Of a DNA stretch of 53,737 nt, positions 15,825 to 24,568 are shown piece by piece. Source of the DNA: Lachnospiraceae bacterium (lineage in GTDB: Bacteria > Bacillota > Clostridia > Lachnospirales > Lachnospiraceae); the NCBI GenBank assembly GCA_017472605.1, contig JAFUPV010000042.1, positions 1-53,737 of the forward strand. The letters run 5' to 3'. Both the position numbers and the translations under genes were made by a program. The notes under the pieces were generated by a model. It did no database searches. It was given only the letters and a program-made list of their open reading frames with translations, and was not told where the DNA came from. The first letter of the stretch is position 1. Every line of letters starts with the position of its first letter.

Positions 15825-18167
15825 ATGAAATTCAGTAATGGATGCTGGCTTCAGAAAGAAGGATGTTCTGTATTTTCGCCGGCAGAAGCTTATTTTACAA
15901 CAATTGAGGAAGGCACGATCCGGATCTGTGCACCGACTCATCATATCGTTACGAGAGGTGCCACGCTGGGCGGAATTAACCTGACCCTTAAAATTTCTTC
16001 ACCGATGCCGGAGGTAATCCGCGTTCAGACCTGGCATTTTGCCGGTGTTTTGGATAAAGGTCCCCATTTCGATGTGGCAGAGACGGAAGGTTATCAGCCG
16101 CAGATCACGGAGACAGACGACCAGATCACCATGCAGAGTGGTTCCCTGGCCCTTGTCATTGACAAGAAAAACTGGAAGATGACCTACACCAGAAACGGCG
16201 AGAAGCTGACGCAGAGCATCGGCAAGGATCTTGCCTATGTAAAGACTGACTGGAAGGGCGATTACTATGACCGGATCACACCGGACAACACCTTCATGCG
16301 TCAGCAGCTTTCCCTTGGCGTGGACGAGAAGGTCTACGGAATGGGTGAGCGTTTTACCGCATTTGTTAAGAATGGTCAGTCCATCGACATCTGGAACGAG
16401 GATGGAGGAACTTCTACCGAGCAGTCCTACAAGAACATTCCGTTCTATATGACCAACCGCGGCTATGGTGTGTATGTGAACCATCCGGAGAAGGTTTCCT
16501 TTGAAGTGGCGACAGAAATGATCACCAGAGTTGCGTTCTCGGTGCCGGGTGAGAATCTGGATTACTACGTGATCAACGGACCGTCCATGAAAGAGGTGCT
16601 GAAGCGCTACACCGATCTGACCGGAAAGCCGTCTCTTCCGGCACCGTGGACCTTCGGTCTCTGGCTGTCCACCTCCTTTACAACGAACTACGACGAAGAG
16701 ACAGTAAACAGCTTTGTGGATGGTATGCTGGATCGCGGAATCAATCTTGGCGTGTTCCACTTTGACTGCTTCTGGATGAAGGAATTCTGCTGGTCTGACT
16801 TTACCTGGGATTCCAGAGTCTTCCCGGATCCGGTTGGCATGCTGAAGCGCCTGAAAGAAAAGGGACTGAAGATCTGTGTCTGGATCAACAGCTACATCGG
16901 TCAGGAATCCATCCTGTTTGAGGAAGGAATGAAGCACGGCTATCTGCTGAAGCGCCCCAACGGCGATGTATGGCAGTGGGATATGTGGCAGCCTGGCATG
17001 GCGCTGGTTGATTTCACCAATCCGGCAGCCTGCGCATGGTTCCAGGAAAAACTGGAAGCGCTCCTTGACATGGGCGTTGACTGCTTCAAGACTGATTTCG
17101 GTGAGAGAATCCCGACTGAGGATGTTGCGTGGTTTGACGGTTCTGATCCGTCTAAAATGCATAATTACTACACCTACCTCTACAACAAGTGTGTCTTTGA
17201 TCTGCTTGAAAGGAAGAGAGGAAAGGGAGAGGCAATCCTCTTTGCCCGTTCTGCGACCGTTGGCGGTCAGAAGGTCCCGGTTCACTGGGGCGGAGACTGC
17301 TGGTCCGATTACGAGTCCATGGAAGAGAGCCTTCGCGGCGGTCTGTCCCTGACCATGTCCGGTTTCGGTTACTGGAGCCACGATATCGGCGGATTTGAAC
17401 ATACCTCCACACCGGATGTGTACAAGAGATGGGCAGCCTTCGGCCTGCTGTCTTCCCATTCCCGTCTCCACGGCTCCACCTCCTACCGTGTTCCGTGGGT
17501 ATATGACGAGGAAGCTGTTGATGTGGTACGCTATTTCACCGGCCTGAAGGGATCTCTGATGCCGTACCTTTACCGCAACGCCATCGAAACAGCAAAGACC
17601 GGTGTTCCGATGATGCGCAGCATGGTTCTCGAATACACAGAGGATCCGACCTGCAGCTATCTGGATAAGCAGTACATGCTTGGCGATTCCCTTCTTGTTG
17701 CGCCGATCTTCAACGATAAGAGCGAAGCGCTGTACTATCTGCCGGAAGGAATCTGGACAAACTATCTGACCGGAGAGAAGAAGCAGGGCGGCAGATGGGT
17801 TCGCGAGAATCACGGTTACCTGAGCATTCCGTTAATGGTGAAGCAGAACTCCATCATCGCCAGCGGTCCAAGCGACAAAGGCGCTGTTTACGACTATGCG
17901 GACAATGTTTGCCTCAAGGTCTATGAGTTGACCTACGGCAAGGCTGCAAGCACCGTTGTTTATGACGGAAACGGAAATCAGGTTGTTTCCGCAACCGTGG
18001 AGAAGAAGGGATCACAGATTCTGGCGACGGTACGCACTGCAAAACCGTTCACCATGGTTCTTGTCAATGTGAAAGCTTCTTCTGCTCAGGGCGCAGAGCT
18101 GACCATTGATGGTGAGAATACCGTTCTGACTGCAGTAGAGGGCGGCGAAATTACGGTTGCTCTGTAA
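15825..18167 (+). CDS. GH31 alpha-xylosidase (YicI-like)
   Basis: A 780-residue cytoplasmic glycosidase expected to release alpha-linked xylose from xyloglucan oligosaccharides or isoprimeverose. Domains follow the YicI plan: N-terminal beta-sandwich (about 1-260), TIM barrel (about 270-600) and C-terminal beta domains. The nucleophile is D424 in KTDFGERIP and the acid/base is D491 in GGDCWSDYESM. The FHFDCFWMKEF and WINSYIGQ segments are characteristic of alpha-xylosidases rather than alpha-glucosidases. There is no signal peptide, so it acts after import. It has its own promoter and a strong terminator and is a single-gene unit. Alpha-glucosidase activity cannot be excluded. Confidence 0.88.
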   Translation: MKFSNGCWLQKEGCSVFSPAEAYFTTIEEGTIRICAPTHHIVTRGATLGGINLTLKISSPMPEVIRVQTWHFAGVLDKGPHFDVAETEGYQPQITETDDQITMQSGSLALVIDKKNWKMTYTRNGEKLTQSIGKDLAYVKTDWKGDYYDRITPDNTFMRQQLSLGVDEKVYGMGERFTAFVKNGQSIDIWNEDGGTSTEQSYKNIPFYMTNRGYGVYVNHPEKVSFEVATEMITRVAFSVPGENLDYYVINGPSMKEVLKRYTDLTGKPSLPAPWTFGLWLSTSFTTNYDEETVNSFVDGMLDRGINLGVFHFDCFWMKEFCWSDFTWDSRVFPDPVGMLKRLKEKGLKICVWINSYIGQESILFEEGMKHGYLLKRPNGDVWQWDMWQPGMALVDFTNPAACAWFQEKLEALLDMGVDCFKTDFGERIPTEDVAWFDGSDPSKMHNYYTYLYNKCVFDLLERKRGKGEAILFARSATVGGQKVPVHWGGDCWSDYESMEESLRGGLSLTMSGFGYWSHDIGGFEHTSTPDVYKRWAAFGLLSSHSRLHGSTSYRVPWVYDEEAVDVVRYFTGLKGSLMPYLYRNAIETAKTGVPMMRSMVLEYTEDPTCSYLDKQYMLGDSLLVAPIFNDKSEALYYLPEGIWTNYLTGEKKQGGRWVRENHGYLSIPLMVKQNSIIASGPSDKGAVYDYADNVCLKVYELTYGKAASTVVYDGNGNQVVSATVEKKGSQILATVRTAKPFTMVLVNVKASSAQGAELTIDGENTVLTAVEGGEITVAL

Positions 18168-18192
18168 GCGACAGATACAAAGTCAAAAAAAT

Positions 18193-18257
18193 AAATCTGG
18201 CAGAGCCGGAAGCACAATTTGGAAACAGATTGTCTTTCGGCTCTGCCAGATTTTTTT
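18193..18257 (+). terminator. Strong terminator after the GH31 gene
   Basis: AAATCTGGCAGAGCCG (18193-18208) pairs perfectly with CGGCTCTGCCAGATTT (18238-18253), followed by a T run. A-rich sequence on the left also allows function for the minus-strand gene that ends at 18326. Confidence 0.92.
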
Positions 18258-18325
18258 ATCCGGGCAAACGCGCCAGTGATGCATTTTGGCTGGAGAAGAA
18301 ATGCAGCAGAAAAAGTAATGTCTGA

Positions 18326-19690
18326 TTACCGGATGTCTGACTGCTCCAGAACTATGGTGCTGGTCTGATACCGGTCGCGTGGAATTTTACAACCGTTTAC
18401 CTCGATTTCACCGGTCTGATTGTCATAGGGGTCGTAGCGGAGCGCCTTTTTCGGCGGGATAAAATCTGCCTGGAACGCGGTATTGGCGATCATGCGGTAT
18501 GGATCCAGATTGCCGAAATAGAAGCGGCGGCGGATTTCATCGCCTTTTCGCCAGGCGCTGCTGCCGTAGGAGATATCTGTGGGGAGCCATCCGTATTGAT
18601 CCGTGTAAAACTCGGCCCAGTCATGACATCCTGCCGTGCCGGTTGCGGGAACATAGAGGGCGGACTGGAAACGGGCAGGCACACCGCTGATCCGGCAAAG
18701 CGTAATGAACAGAAGAGACTGAACGCCGCAGTCACCTTTGCGGCGGACGGCACAGGTTTCTGCAATATCCTTCAGAATCACATAGGGCGGCATGTAGGTG
18801 TAAACCAGCTCGCTGGTACAGAAATCATAGATCAGGCGTGTTTTTTTCAGCGGATCGGTTTCACTGCCGACAATGGAAGCTGCCAGACTGCGCAGGTAAG
18901 GGGTAAAGCGGACATGGGGAAGAATTTCTCCTGTCTCAAAGTCGGGAGCGGTGGTTGCAGGTGTGTCGTTCCAGAGATCATGGTAAGCAATCTCACAGTC
19001 ATATTCATATTCGACAGAAAAAATTTTATTTTTCGTCAGATCGGTTTCGAAACTGATTGTGCGGCTCGGTGCATCTTCCGGAGCAAGAACATAGAAATCG
19101 TGGCTTGCGGACAGAAGACGGATGTTTTTCATGGGGTAGACCGGCTTGGGGAACGGGAGATGGACAAGAACATGGTCTCCGGCTGCAAATGCGGAATCTG
19201 TCAGTCCCAGGCTGGCGCGGATGCGGAAATGGCTGCCGAAGGAACCGGTTTCACGAATGGTACGGATTGCGTTTGTCAGCTTTTGCTCTTCTTCCAGTTC
19301 GGCTGTGGACGGACCGCCGGTCATTGCCTGGATTTCCGGATAGAATTTTTTCAGCAAAGCCCAGAAACGGTTAAAATAGTGTTTCTTTCCTTCATAGAGC
19401 CGGTATTCAATCATACCGGCTTCTTCCCACCGGTCAAAGGTTTCGCCTGTGAATTCGGGAAGCTCGCGGCGGATGAGAGAAAGGGCTTCGTCTTTTGTGT
19501 AAGGGTAAGCCTCCACCATGATGGGAAGCAGGTGTTTTTCCAGCTCAAGCCGTTGATGGATCAGCGGATCTCTGGTACGGGCAAGGACCAGGTCGATCCG
19601 TTCCAGTGCCGCATCAATCTGACCGGCATCGATCAGGCAGGAAACCTCATAGGGAAGGGCGACAGAAAGACATTCGATTGGGCTACTCAT
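18326..19690 (-). CDS. Transglutaminase-like domain protein
   Basis: A 454-residue protein with a transglutaminase/cysteine-protease core in its C-terminal third. The catalytic triad positions are visible: C321 in RRKGDCGVQSLLF, H356 in GCHDWAEF, and the Asp of LPTDISYG about 15 residues later. The N-terminal 150 residues are helical and contain no recognised domain; a beta-rich region lies between. No signal peptide or membrane segment is seen, so the protein appears cytoplasmic. CGGAGG precedes the ATG. It is the only minus-strand gene in the glycan region and has its own promoter. Relatives are often peptidases or deamidases; the substrate is unknown. Confidence 0.75.
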   Translation of the reverse strand: MSSPIECLSVALPYEVSCLIDAGQIDAALERIDLVLARTRDPLIHQRLELEKHLLPIMVEAYPYTKDEALSLIRRELPEFTGETFDRWEEAGMIEYRLYEGKKHYFNRFWALLKKFYPEIQAMTGGPSTAELEEEQKLTNAIRTIRETGSFGSHFRIRASLGLTDSAFAAGDHVLVHLPFPKPVYPMKNIRLLSASHDFYVLAPEDAPSRTISFETDLTKNKIFSVEYEYDCEIAYHDLWNDTPATTAPDFETGEILPHVRFTPYLRSLAASIVGSETDPLKKTRLIYDFCTSELVYTYMPPYVILKDIAETCAVRRKGDCGVQSLLFITLCRISGVPARFQSALYVPATGTAGCHDWAEFYTDQYGWLPTDISYGSSAWRKGDEIRRRFYFGNLDPYRMIANTAFQADFIPPKKALRYDPYDNQTGEIEVNGCKIPRDRYQTSTIVLEQSDIR

Positions 19691-19728
19691 TGATTTATCC
19701 TCCGATTTTCGAAAAATTCGATGGTTTT

Positions 19729-19757
19729 AGTATAGCGTAAGGAAAGATGATTGGCAA
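19729..19757 (-). promoter_or_regulatory. Promoter of the transglutaminase-like gene
   Basis: On the minus strand TTGCCA (19752-19757) is followed after 17 bases by TATACT (19729-19734), about 40 bases before the start codon. Confidence 0.65.
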
Positions 19758-19857
19758 TAGAGAAAGAAGAGGAAATCTGTCTTTCTTTTTGTCGGAAGCT
19801 ATGATAGAATGACAGCAGAAAGGTGCATATGCACAAAAAAGCAACGAGAGGAGAATA

Positions 19858-20934
19858 ATGATGTATCATTCAATCAGACCGGGACAGGTATGGCTGGACA
19901 CAGAAGGAAAACGGATCCAGGCACATGGAGGCTCCGTGATTTTCATTGACGGAACCTACTATTTCTATGGAGAGAACAAGGAGAAGACCGATGGACAGAA
20001 CGGAATCTGGCACTGGGGTGTCCGCTGCTACGCGTCAAAAGATCTGTACAACTGGGAAGACAAAGGACTGATCATTCCGCCGAGACCGGAAGATCCGTCC
20101 TCAACACTTCATCCGTCCGCAAAAATGGACCGCCCGCATATCATCTACAACCGCTTTACCAGGAAATACGTGGCATGGCTGAAAGTGATGTATCCGGACG
20201 GAAGCCAGAAAGAAACCGTTCTGACTGCGGACGAGTTTCTTGGACCGTACACAATCGTGAGAGAGGGATTAAAGCCGCTGAACATGAGCGCCGGCGATTT
20301 TGATCTGGTGGTGGCACCGGACGGAAAGGCTTATTACTATTTTGAACGGGTACACTCAGAAACCATCTGTGCGGATCTGACCGCGGATTACACCGACGTG
20401 ACCGGATATTACAGCACCCATTTCCCGCGTCCCTATCCGCCTTTTGTAAGAGAAGCGACCGCTCATTTTACAAGAAAATGGAAGCAGTACCTGATTACCT
20501 CCGGTACGACTGGCTATAAGCCAAATCCATCGGAAGTAGCGGTGGCAGACAGCTGGCACGGACCGTTTACCGTCCTTGGAAATCCTCATCCGGGTGATTC
20601 GACCAATACCTCGTTCCATTCCCAGATTTCGTCTGTATTCAAGGTGCCCGGCAAGAAGGATCTCTACATTGCATGCGCCGACCGCTGGATGCCGCAGCAC
20701 ATGGATCTGAAATACGAGCAGTACATGAAAGAATACGAGATGCATTTTAACAAAGACATTCACTATGATCCGTCTGAGCTTGGTCCGAAAGCGCCCGGCG
20801 ATGTGACCGTGAATACCTCCCTGGCTGACTATGTATGGCTTCCGCTTCGTTTTGTGGAGCCCTGTGCCGAGTATCCAAACGGAATGGTATTCATTGACTG
20901 GAAGGATGAATGGCGGATTGAAGATTACGAGTAA
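19858..20934 (+). CDS. GH43-family glycosidase
   Basis: A 358-residue five-bladed beta-propeller hydrolase. IQAHGGSVIFIDGTYYFYGENKE near residues 21-43 resembles the first blade of GH43 enzymes, and DRPHIIYNRFTRKYVAWLK and GDFDLVVAPDGKAYYYF are later blades; the family uses an Asp base, a central Asp and a Glu acid. There is no signal peptide. Two adjacent ATG codons (19858 and 19861) follow GAGAGGAG, so the start may be three bases later. The exact activity (beta-xylosidase, arabinofuranosidase or galactosidase) is open; the context with alpha-xylosidase and beta-galactosidase genes points to side-chain trimming of a hemicellulose. It precedes the first importer operon. Confidence 0.8.
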   Translation: MMYHSIRPGQVWLDTEGKRIQAHGGSVIFIDGTYYFYGENKEKTDGQNGIWHWGVRCYASKDLYNWEDKGLIIPPRPEDPSSTLHPSAKMDRPHIIYNRFTRKYVAWLKVMYPDGSQKETVLTADEFLGPYTIVREGLKPLNMSAGDFDLVVAPDGKAYYYFERVHSETICADLTADYTDVTGYYSTHFPRPYPPFVREATAHFTRKWKQYLITSGTTGYKPNPSEVAVADSWHGPFTVLGNPHPGDSTNTSFHSQISSVFKVPGKKDLYIACADRWMPQHMDLKYEQYMKEYEMHFNKDIHYDPSELGPKAPGDVTVNTSLADYVWLPLRFVEPCAEYPNGMVFIDWKDEWRIEDYE

Positions 20935-20994
20935 CTGATTGGATGGGGAGACATTTCGGAAATAAGAGAGGAATTCAGCCAAATTTAATAAATA

Positions 20995-21056
20995 TTCAAA
21001 AAATGTTCGGAATTGATTCACAGGTGCTTGACAAGAAATCTATCATATTGTATAAT
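20995..21056 (+). promoter_or_regulatory. Consensus promoter with PhoP/OmpR-like direct-repeat box 3, first importer operon
   Basis: A perfect TTGACA (21028-21033), a 17-base spacer and TATAAT (21051-21056) form a consensus promoter. Directly upstream TTCAAA (20995), TTCGGA (21006) and TTCACA (21017) continue at an exact 11-base step into the -35 itself (21028), so four related hexamers lie on one DNA face. The core resembles the boxes at 11924 and 13117. Confidence 0.75.
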
Positions 21057-21127
21057 CTTTACAGATGCAAACGAAACATCAATGAGTAATTTAGACAAAA
21101 GATACGAAACCTGAAAATGGATTCGTC

Positions 21128-21139
21128 TTAAATGTTTAA
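21128..21139. promoter_or_regulatory. Near-palindrome TTAAATGTTTAA in the leader of the first importer operon
   Basis: It differs by one base from the perfect TTAAACGTTTAA before the GH31 gene. At about 65 bases after the predicted transcription start it could act as a roadblock operator. Confidence 0.35.
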
Positions 21140-21196
21140 ATAATTCAGAAATGTTGAGAATATGCAAGCTTATTTATTTAAGGAGGACGTGTAAAA

Positions 21197-22600
21197 ATGA
21201 AAAAGAGAATTTTTGGTCTTGGTATGGCAGCGATTATGGCAACAACAATGATGATGCCGGTTATGGCTGAGGAAGCTACCACTGAGGCTGACGTTGAAGT
21301 TGTTGAGTCCTGGAACAATGTCAATGATCCGGACTATGAGTGGCCGGACTACTCCGGTGAGACTCTGAGCTTCATGTGGTGGGGATCTGATACCCGTCAC
21401 CAGAAGACCATCGAAGTAATCGAGCTGTACGAGGAGAAGACAGGAATCGATATCGAGTACGAGTATGCAGACGGAACCAGCTACTGGACAATCTTCCAGG
21501 CGAAGATGGCCGGCGATGAGCTTCCGGACGTATTCCAGATGGGTAACAACTGGGCTACATACTATGACACCATTACTCCTCTGAATGATTACATCGCAGA
21601 CGGAACCATCGATACCAGCGCAATCTCCGATACCATGCTTTCCGTTACCATGAACCAGGCAAACGGCGACATCACCGGTATCTCCAACGGAACAAACGCA
21701 AGATGCTTCGCTTACAACCCGGCAATTTTCGAAGAGTGCGGTCTTGAGTGCCCGGATGAGAACTGGACATGGGAAGAGTTCGCAACCGCATGCCGTACCA
21801 TCTACGAGCAGACCGGAAACCCGGCTATCACCACAATCGAGTACAACAGCCTTGTATTCAGCGCATTTACTCAGTGGGAAGAGGGAATGAACTTCTACAA
21901 CATGGAAGGAACAGATTTTGGATTCGACGGCAATATGGAGCCGATGGCATACCTGATCGACATGCTGACCACTCTGATGAAAGAGGGCGCAATCGGTGAC
22001 TATGGTATCCAGAACGAGATTGGTGCCAACGTTGAGGCTGACTGGATCGCATATGGTGATGCAGCAATGATCATGCTGTCCTCCAACCAGTTCCAGGCTC
22101 TGAGCAACGCAGCAGCTGAGAATGATATCGAGCTTGAACTTTGCCCGATCCCGAGAATGTATGAAGACGGACAGTCCGGTATGTGTGTACGTTCTTCTCA
22201 GCAGGTAAGCATCTACTCCAAGTCCGAGAAGAAGGATATCGCTGCTAACTTCGTTAACTTCTGGGTAAACAGTGTTGAAGCAAACAAGATCCTGAACTGT
22301 GAGCGTGGTGTTTCCATTAACTCTGACGTACTGGCAGCTCTTCAGGAAGACAGCGAGCTGACTGATGCAACAACAGCAAAGGTTTACGCAGCAATCGATC
22401 TGTTCGGTTCCTTCGAGGATGCGAAGAATACCAGCCCGGCTGAGCCGACCGCTAACGAGGAAATCTCTGATGTAATGAAGAAGACTTATATCCAGGGTCT
22501 GTACGAGGGTAACTTCGAGTCTGCACAGGAAGCAGCAGATGCGTTCTGGGCAGAGGCACAGGAAATCTGGGCTAAGTTTGAAGAAGAGGCTGCAGAGTAA
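21197..22600 (+). CDS. Sugar ABC transporter solute-binding protein (family 1)
   Basis: A 467-residue extracellular binding protein for an oligosaccharide importer. Residues 1-24 are a signal peptide (positive start, hydrophobic core, PVMA before the cut). The mature part has the two-lobed fold of carbohydrate-binding proteins, with FQMGNNWATYYDTITPLNDYIADG near 114-137 and a hinge-region segment near 190-220. No Cys is present at the cleavage site, so it cannot be a standard lipoprotein, although most Firmicute binding proteins are. It is the first gene of an operon with two permeases and is followed by a hairpin that could raise its level over the permeases. The sugar is not provable; neighbours suggest hemicellulose oligosaccharides. 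Confidence 0.88.
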   Translation: MKKRIFGLGMAAIMATTMMMPVMAEEATTEADVEVVESWNNVNDPDYEWPDYSGETLSFMWWGSDTRHQKTIEVIELYEEKTGIDIEYEYADGTSYWTIFQAKMAGDELPDVFQMGNNWATYYDTITPLNDYIADGTIDTSAISDTMLSVTMNQANGDITGISNGTNARCFAYNPAIFEECGLECPDENWTWEEFATACRTIYEQTGNPAITTIEYNSLVFSAFTQWEEGMNFYNMEGTDFGFDGNMEPMAYLIDMLTTLMKEGAIGDYGIQNEIGANVEADWIAYGDAAMIMLSSNQFQALSNAAAENDIELELCPIPRMYEDGQSGMCVRSSQQVSIYSKSEKKDIAANFVNFWVNSVEANKILNCERGVSINSDVLAALQEDSELTDATTAKVYAAIDLFGSFEDAKNTSPAEPTANEEISDVMKKTYIQGLYEGNFESAQEAADAFWAEAQEIWAKFEEEAAE

Positions 22601-22672
22601 TTTCTGAAGCGAAATTCTTCATTCCATAACAAAAATACCGGAAGCGGCGTTTGAAATTCCGGAATGATACCA

Positions 22673-22707
22673 GCGCCCTGAGGGGAAAACCTTCAGGGCG
22701 CATTTTT
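22673..22707 (+). terminator. Intercistronic hairpin/partial terminator between binding protein and permeases
   Basis: GCGCCCTGAGG pairs with CCTTCAGGGCGC around a short GGAAAA loop, followed by ATTTTTT. Placed between the binding-protein and permease genes, it probably lets only part of the transcription through and gives excess binding protein. Confidence 0.8.
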
Positions 22708-22752
22708 TCAGAAATATCCGATGTACGTTGGATTGAAAGGAGATAAGATGAT

Positions 22753-23661
22753 ATGACGGAAAAAAAGAAAATGACTTTCCATGATTTCATACATAACGAC
22801 AATACGGTCGGCTATGTGTTTGCAGCACCATTTATCATTGGGTTCTGCTTTCTGACTCTGATTCCAATGGCGCTTTCTCTCTACTATGCGTTTTGTAATT
22901 ATAAGATCGGTCAGGAAGCAAAGTGGGTAGGACTTGAGAATTTCATCAATCTGTTTAAGGATGCAGACTTCGGTAACTCCATCATGGTTACTGTACAGTA
23001 CGTTCTCTGGGGTGTTCCGCTGAAACTGATTTTTGCTCTTTTAATCGCAATGCTTCTGACAAAGCCTACGAAGCTGCAGGGTCTTTACCGCGCAATTTAC
23101 TATATTCCGTCTCTGATCGGAGGATCTGTAGCGGTTGCTCTTGTATGGAAGCAGCTGTTTGGAAGCCGCGGACCAATTGTTACCATGATTAAGAGTCTTG
23201 GTGTCAACGGTTTCAATTTCTTTGGTAGCAAGACATGGGCGTTTGTTCCGCTGATTCTTTGTAATGCGTGGCAGTTTGGTTCTTCTATGCTGATCTTTGC
23301 ATCCGGTCTGAAGCAGATACCGAAGGATTACTATGAGGCGGCAGAGATTGACGGTGCCGGCGCATTTAAGCGATTCTTCAAAATCACGCTGCCGTGTCTG
23401 TCTCCGATTATTTTGTTCAATCTGCTGATGCAGCTGATTTCCGGTTTCATGACCTTTACCCAGGCTCAGATTATTACACAGGGCGGTCCGAACCATGCGA
23501 CAGAATATGTTTCTCTGTTCATTTTCACAGAAGGATTTACCTATGGCCACATGGGCTACGCCTGTGCGGCATCCTGGGTCATTCTGCTGATTATGGCTAC
23601 CATCACCGGTGTTATCTTCAAGACATCCAAAACCTGGGTGTTCTATGAAGCAGATGAGTAA
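22753..23661 (+). CDS. Sugar ABC transporter permease, MalF/UgpA type
   Basis: A 302-residue permease with six predicted membrane helices. The EAA loop that contacts the ATPase is EAAEIDGAGAFKRFFKITLP near residues 195-214. The start at 22753 has AAGGAG 10 bases upstream; the closer ATG at 22748 runs into a stop after one codon. It pairs with the next gene to form the membrane channel for the binding protein encoded upstream. No ATPase gene is present in the locus, so a shared MsmX-like ATPase encoded elsewhere is expected. Confidence 0.88.
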   Translation: MTEKKKMTFHDFIHNDNTVGYVFAAPFIIGFCFLTLIPMALSLYYAFCNYKIGQEAKWVGLENFINLFKDADFGNSIMVTVQYVLWGVPLKLIFALLIAMLLTKPTKLQGLYRAIYYIPSLIGGSVAVALVWKQLFGSRGPIVTMIKSLGVNGFNFFGSKTWAFVPLILCNAWQFGSSMLIFASGLKQIPKDYYEAAEIDGAGAFKRFFKITLPCLSPIILFNLLMQLISGFMTFTQAQIITQGGPNHATEYVSLFIFTEGFTYGHMGYACAASWVILLIMATITGVIFKTSKTWVFYEADE

Positions 23662-23673
23662 GGAGGTTGTTCC

Positions 23674-24513
23674 ATGAAAACGAAAAGAAGAATTAAAACA
23701 ATCTGCTACCATGCATTTGTAATCGGTTTTGGTTTATTGATGATTTATCCGGTTATCTGGATGATTATCAGTTCCTTTAAAATGAAGAGTGAGATTCTTG
23801 GTAACGATGTTCCGTTTTTGCCAACGAAATGGGTATTTGAAAACTATCCCAATGGATGGAAGGGTGTAGGAGAATATAATTTTGGCGATTATTTTAAAAA
23901 CTCCGCCATCGTTTCCGTTCTTGCAACCATCGGTACCGTAATCAGTTCCGCCATGGTTTCCTATGCGCTGGCTCGTGTGAAATTCATCGGAAGAAAATTC
24001 TGGTTCACCTGCATGATCATGACCATGCTCCTTCCGGGCCAGGTTCTGATGATTCCTCAGTACATCATCTGGAACAATCTTGACCTTACCGGCACCTTTG
24101 TTCCGCTGATCCTTCCGAAATTCCTCGGTGTTCCGTTCTTCATCTACATGATGATGCAGTTCATCAAGGGACTTCCCAAGGAACTGGATGAGGCGGCTCA
24201 GATTGACGGCTGCAGCAAATACCAGATCTTTACAAGAATCATCCTTCCTCTTCTTGGACCGTCGATCATCACCACCATCGTAATCCAGTTCTACTGGACA
24301 TGGGATGACTACATGGGTCCGTTGCTCTACCTGACGAAACCGGCTCTTTATACCGTTTCCTATGCGATCAAGAACTTTGCTGACGTTCAGGGTACCAACT
24401 TTGGTCCGATGTTCGCAATGTCAACGCTGTCTCTGATCCCGGTATTCACCCTGTTCCTGTTCTTTAACCGCTATCTGATGGATGGTGTAACAGCAGGAAG
24501 CGTAAAGGGTTGA
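23674..24513 (+). CDS. Sugar ABC transporter permease, MalG/UgpE type
   Basis: A 279-residue permease with six helices and the EAA loop LDEAAQIDGCSKYQIFTRIILP near 170-191, followed by the family C-terminus FFNRYLMDGVTAGSVKG. It begins 12 bases after the first permease with AAGGAGG before the ATG. The two permeases and the upstream binding protein make one importer lacking only its ATPase. Confidence 0.88.
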   Translation: MKTKRRIKTICYHAFVIGFGLLMIYPVIWMIISSFKMKSEILGNDVPFLPTKWVFENYPNGWKGVGEYNFGDYFKNSAIVSVLATIGTVISSAMVSYALARVKFIGRKFWFTCMIMTMLLPGQVLMIPQYIIWNNLDLTGTFVPLILPKFLGVPFFIYMMMQFIKGLPKELDEAAQIDGCSKYQIFTRIILPLLGPSIITTIVIQFYWTWDDYMGPLLYLTKPALYTVSYAIKNFADVQGTNFGPMFAMSTLSLIPVFTLFLFFNRYLMDGVTAGSVKG

Positions 24514-24568
24514 TAAAGAAACAAGCAAATACAAAGGCGTGATGGACACGCAGCAAAGGAGTTGTACC

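Noticed and set aside
15999-17813. A 604-codon open frame antisense to the GH31 gene; similar long antisense frames lie opposite the GH95 (34997-36856), beta-galactosidase (38318-40060) and barrel enzyme (24731-26167) genes
   Set aside because: The opposite strands encode clear enzymes with catalytic motifs. The antisense translations have no recognisable domain, poor starts and a composition typical of reverse-complement coding DNA.
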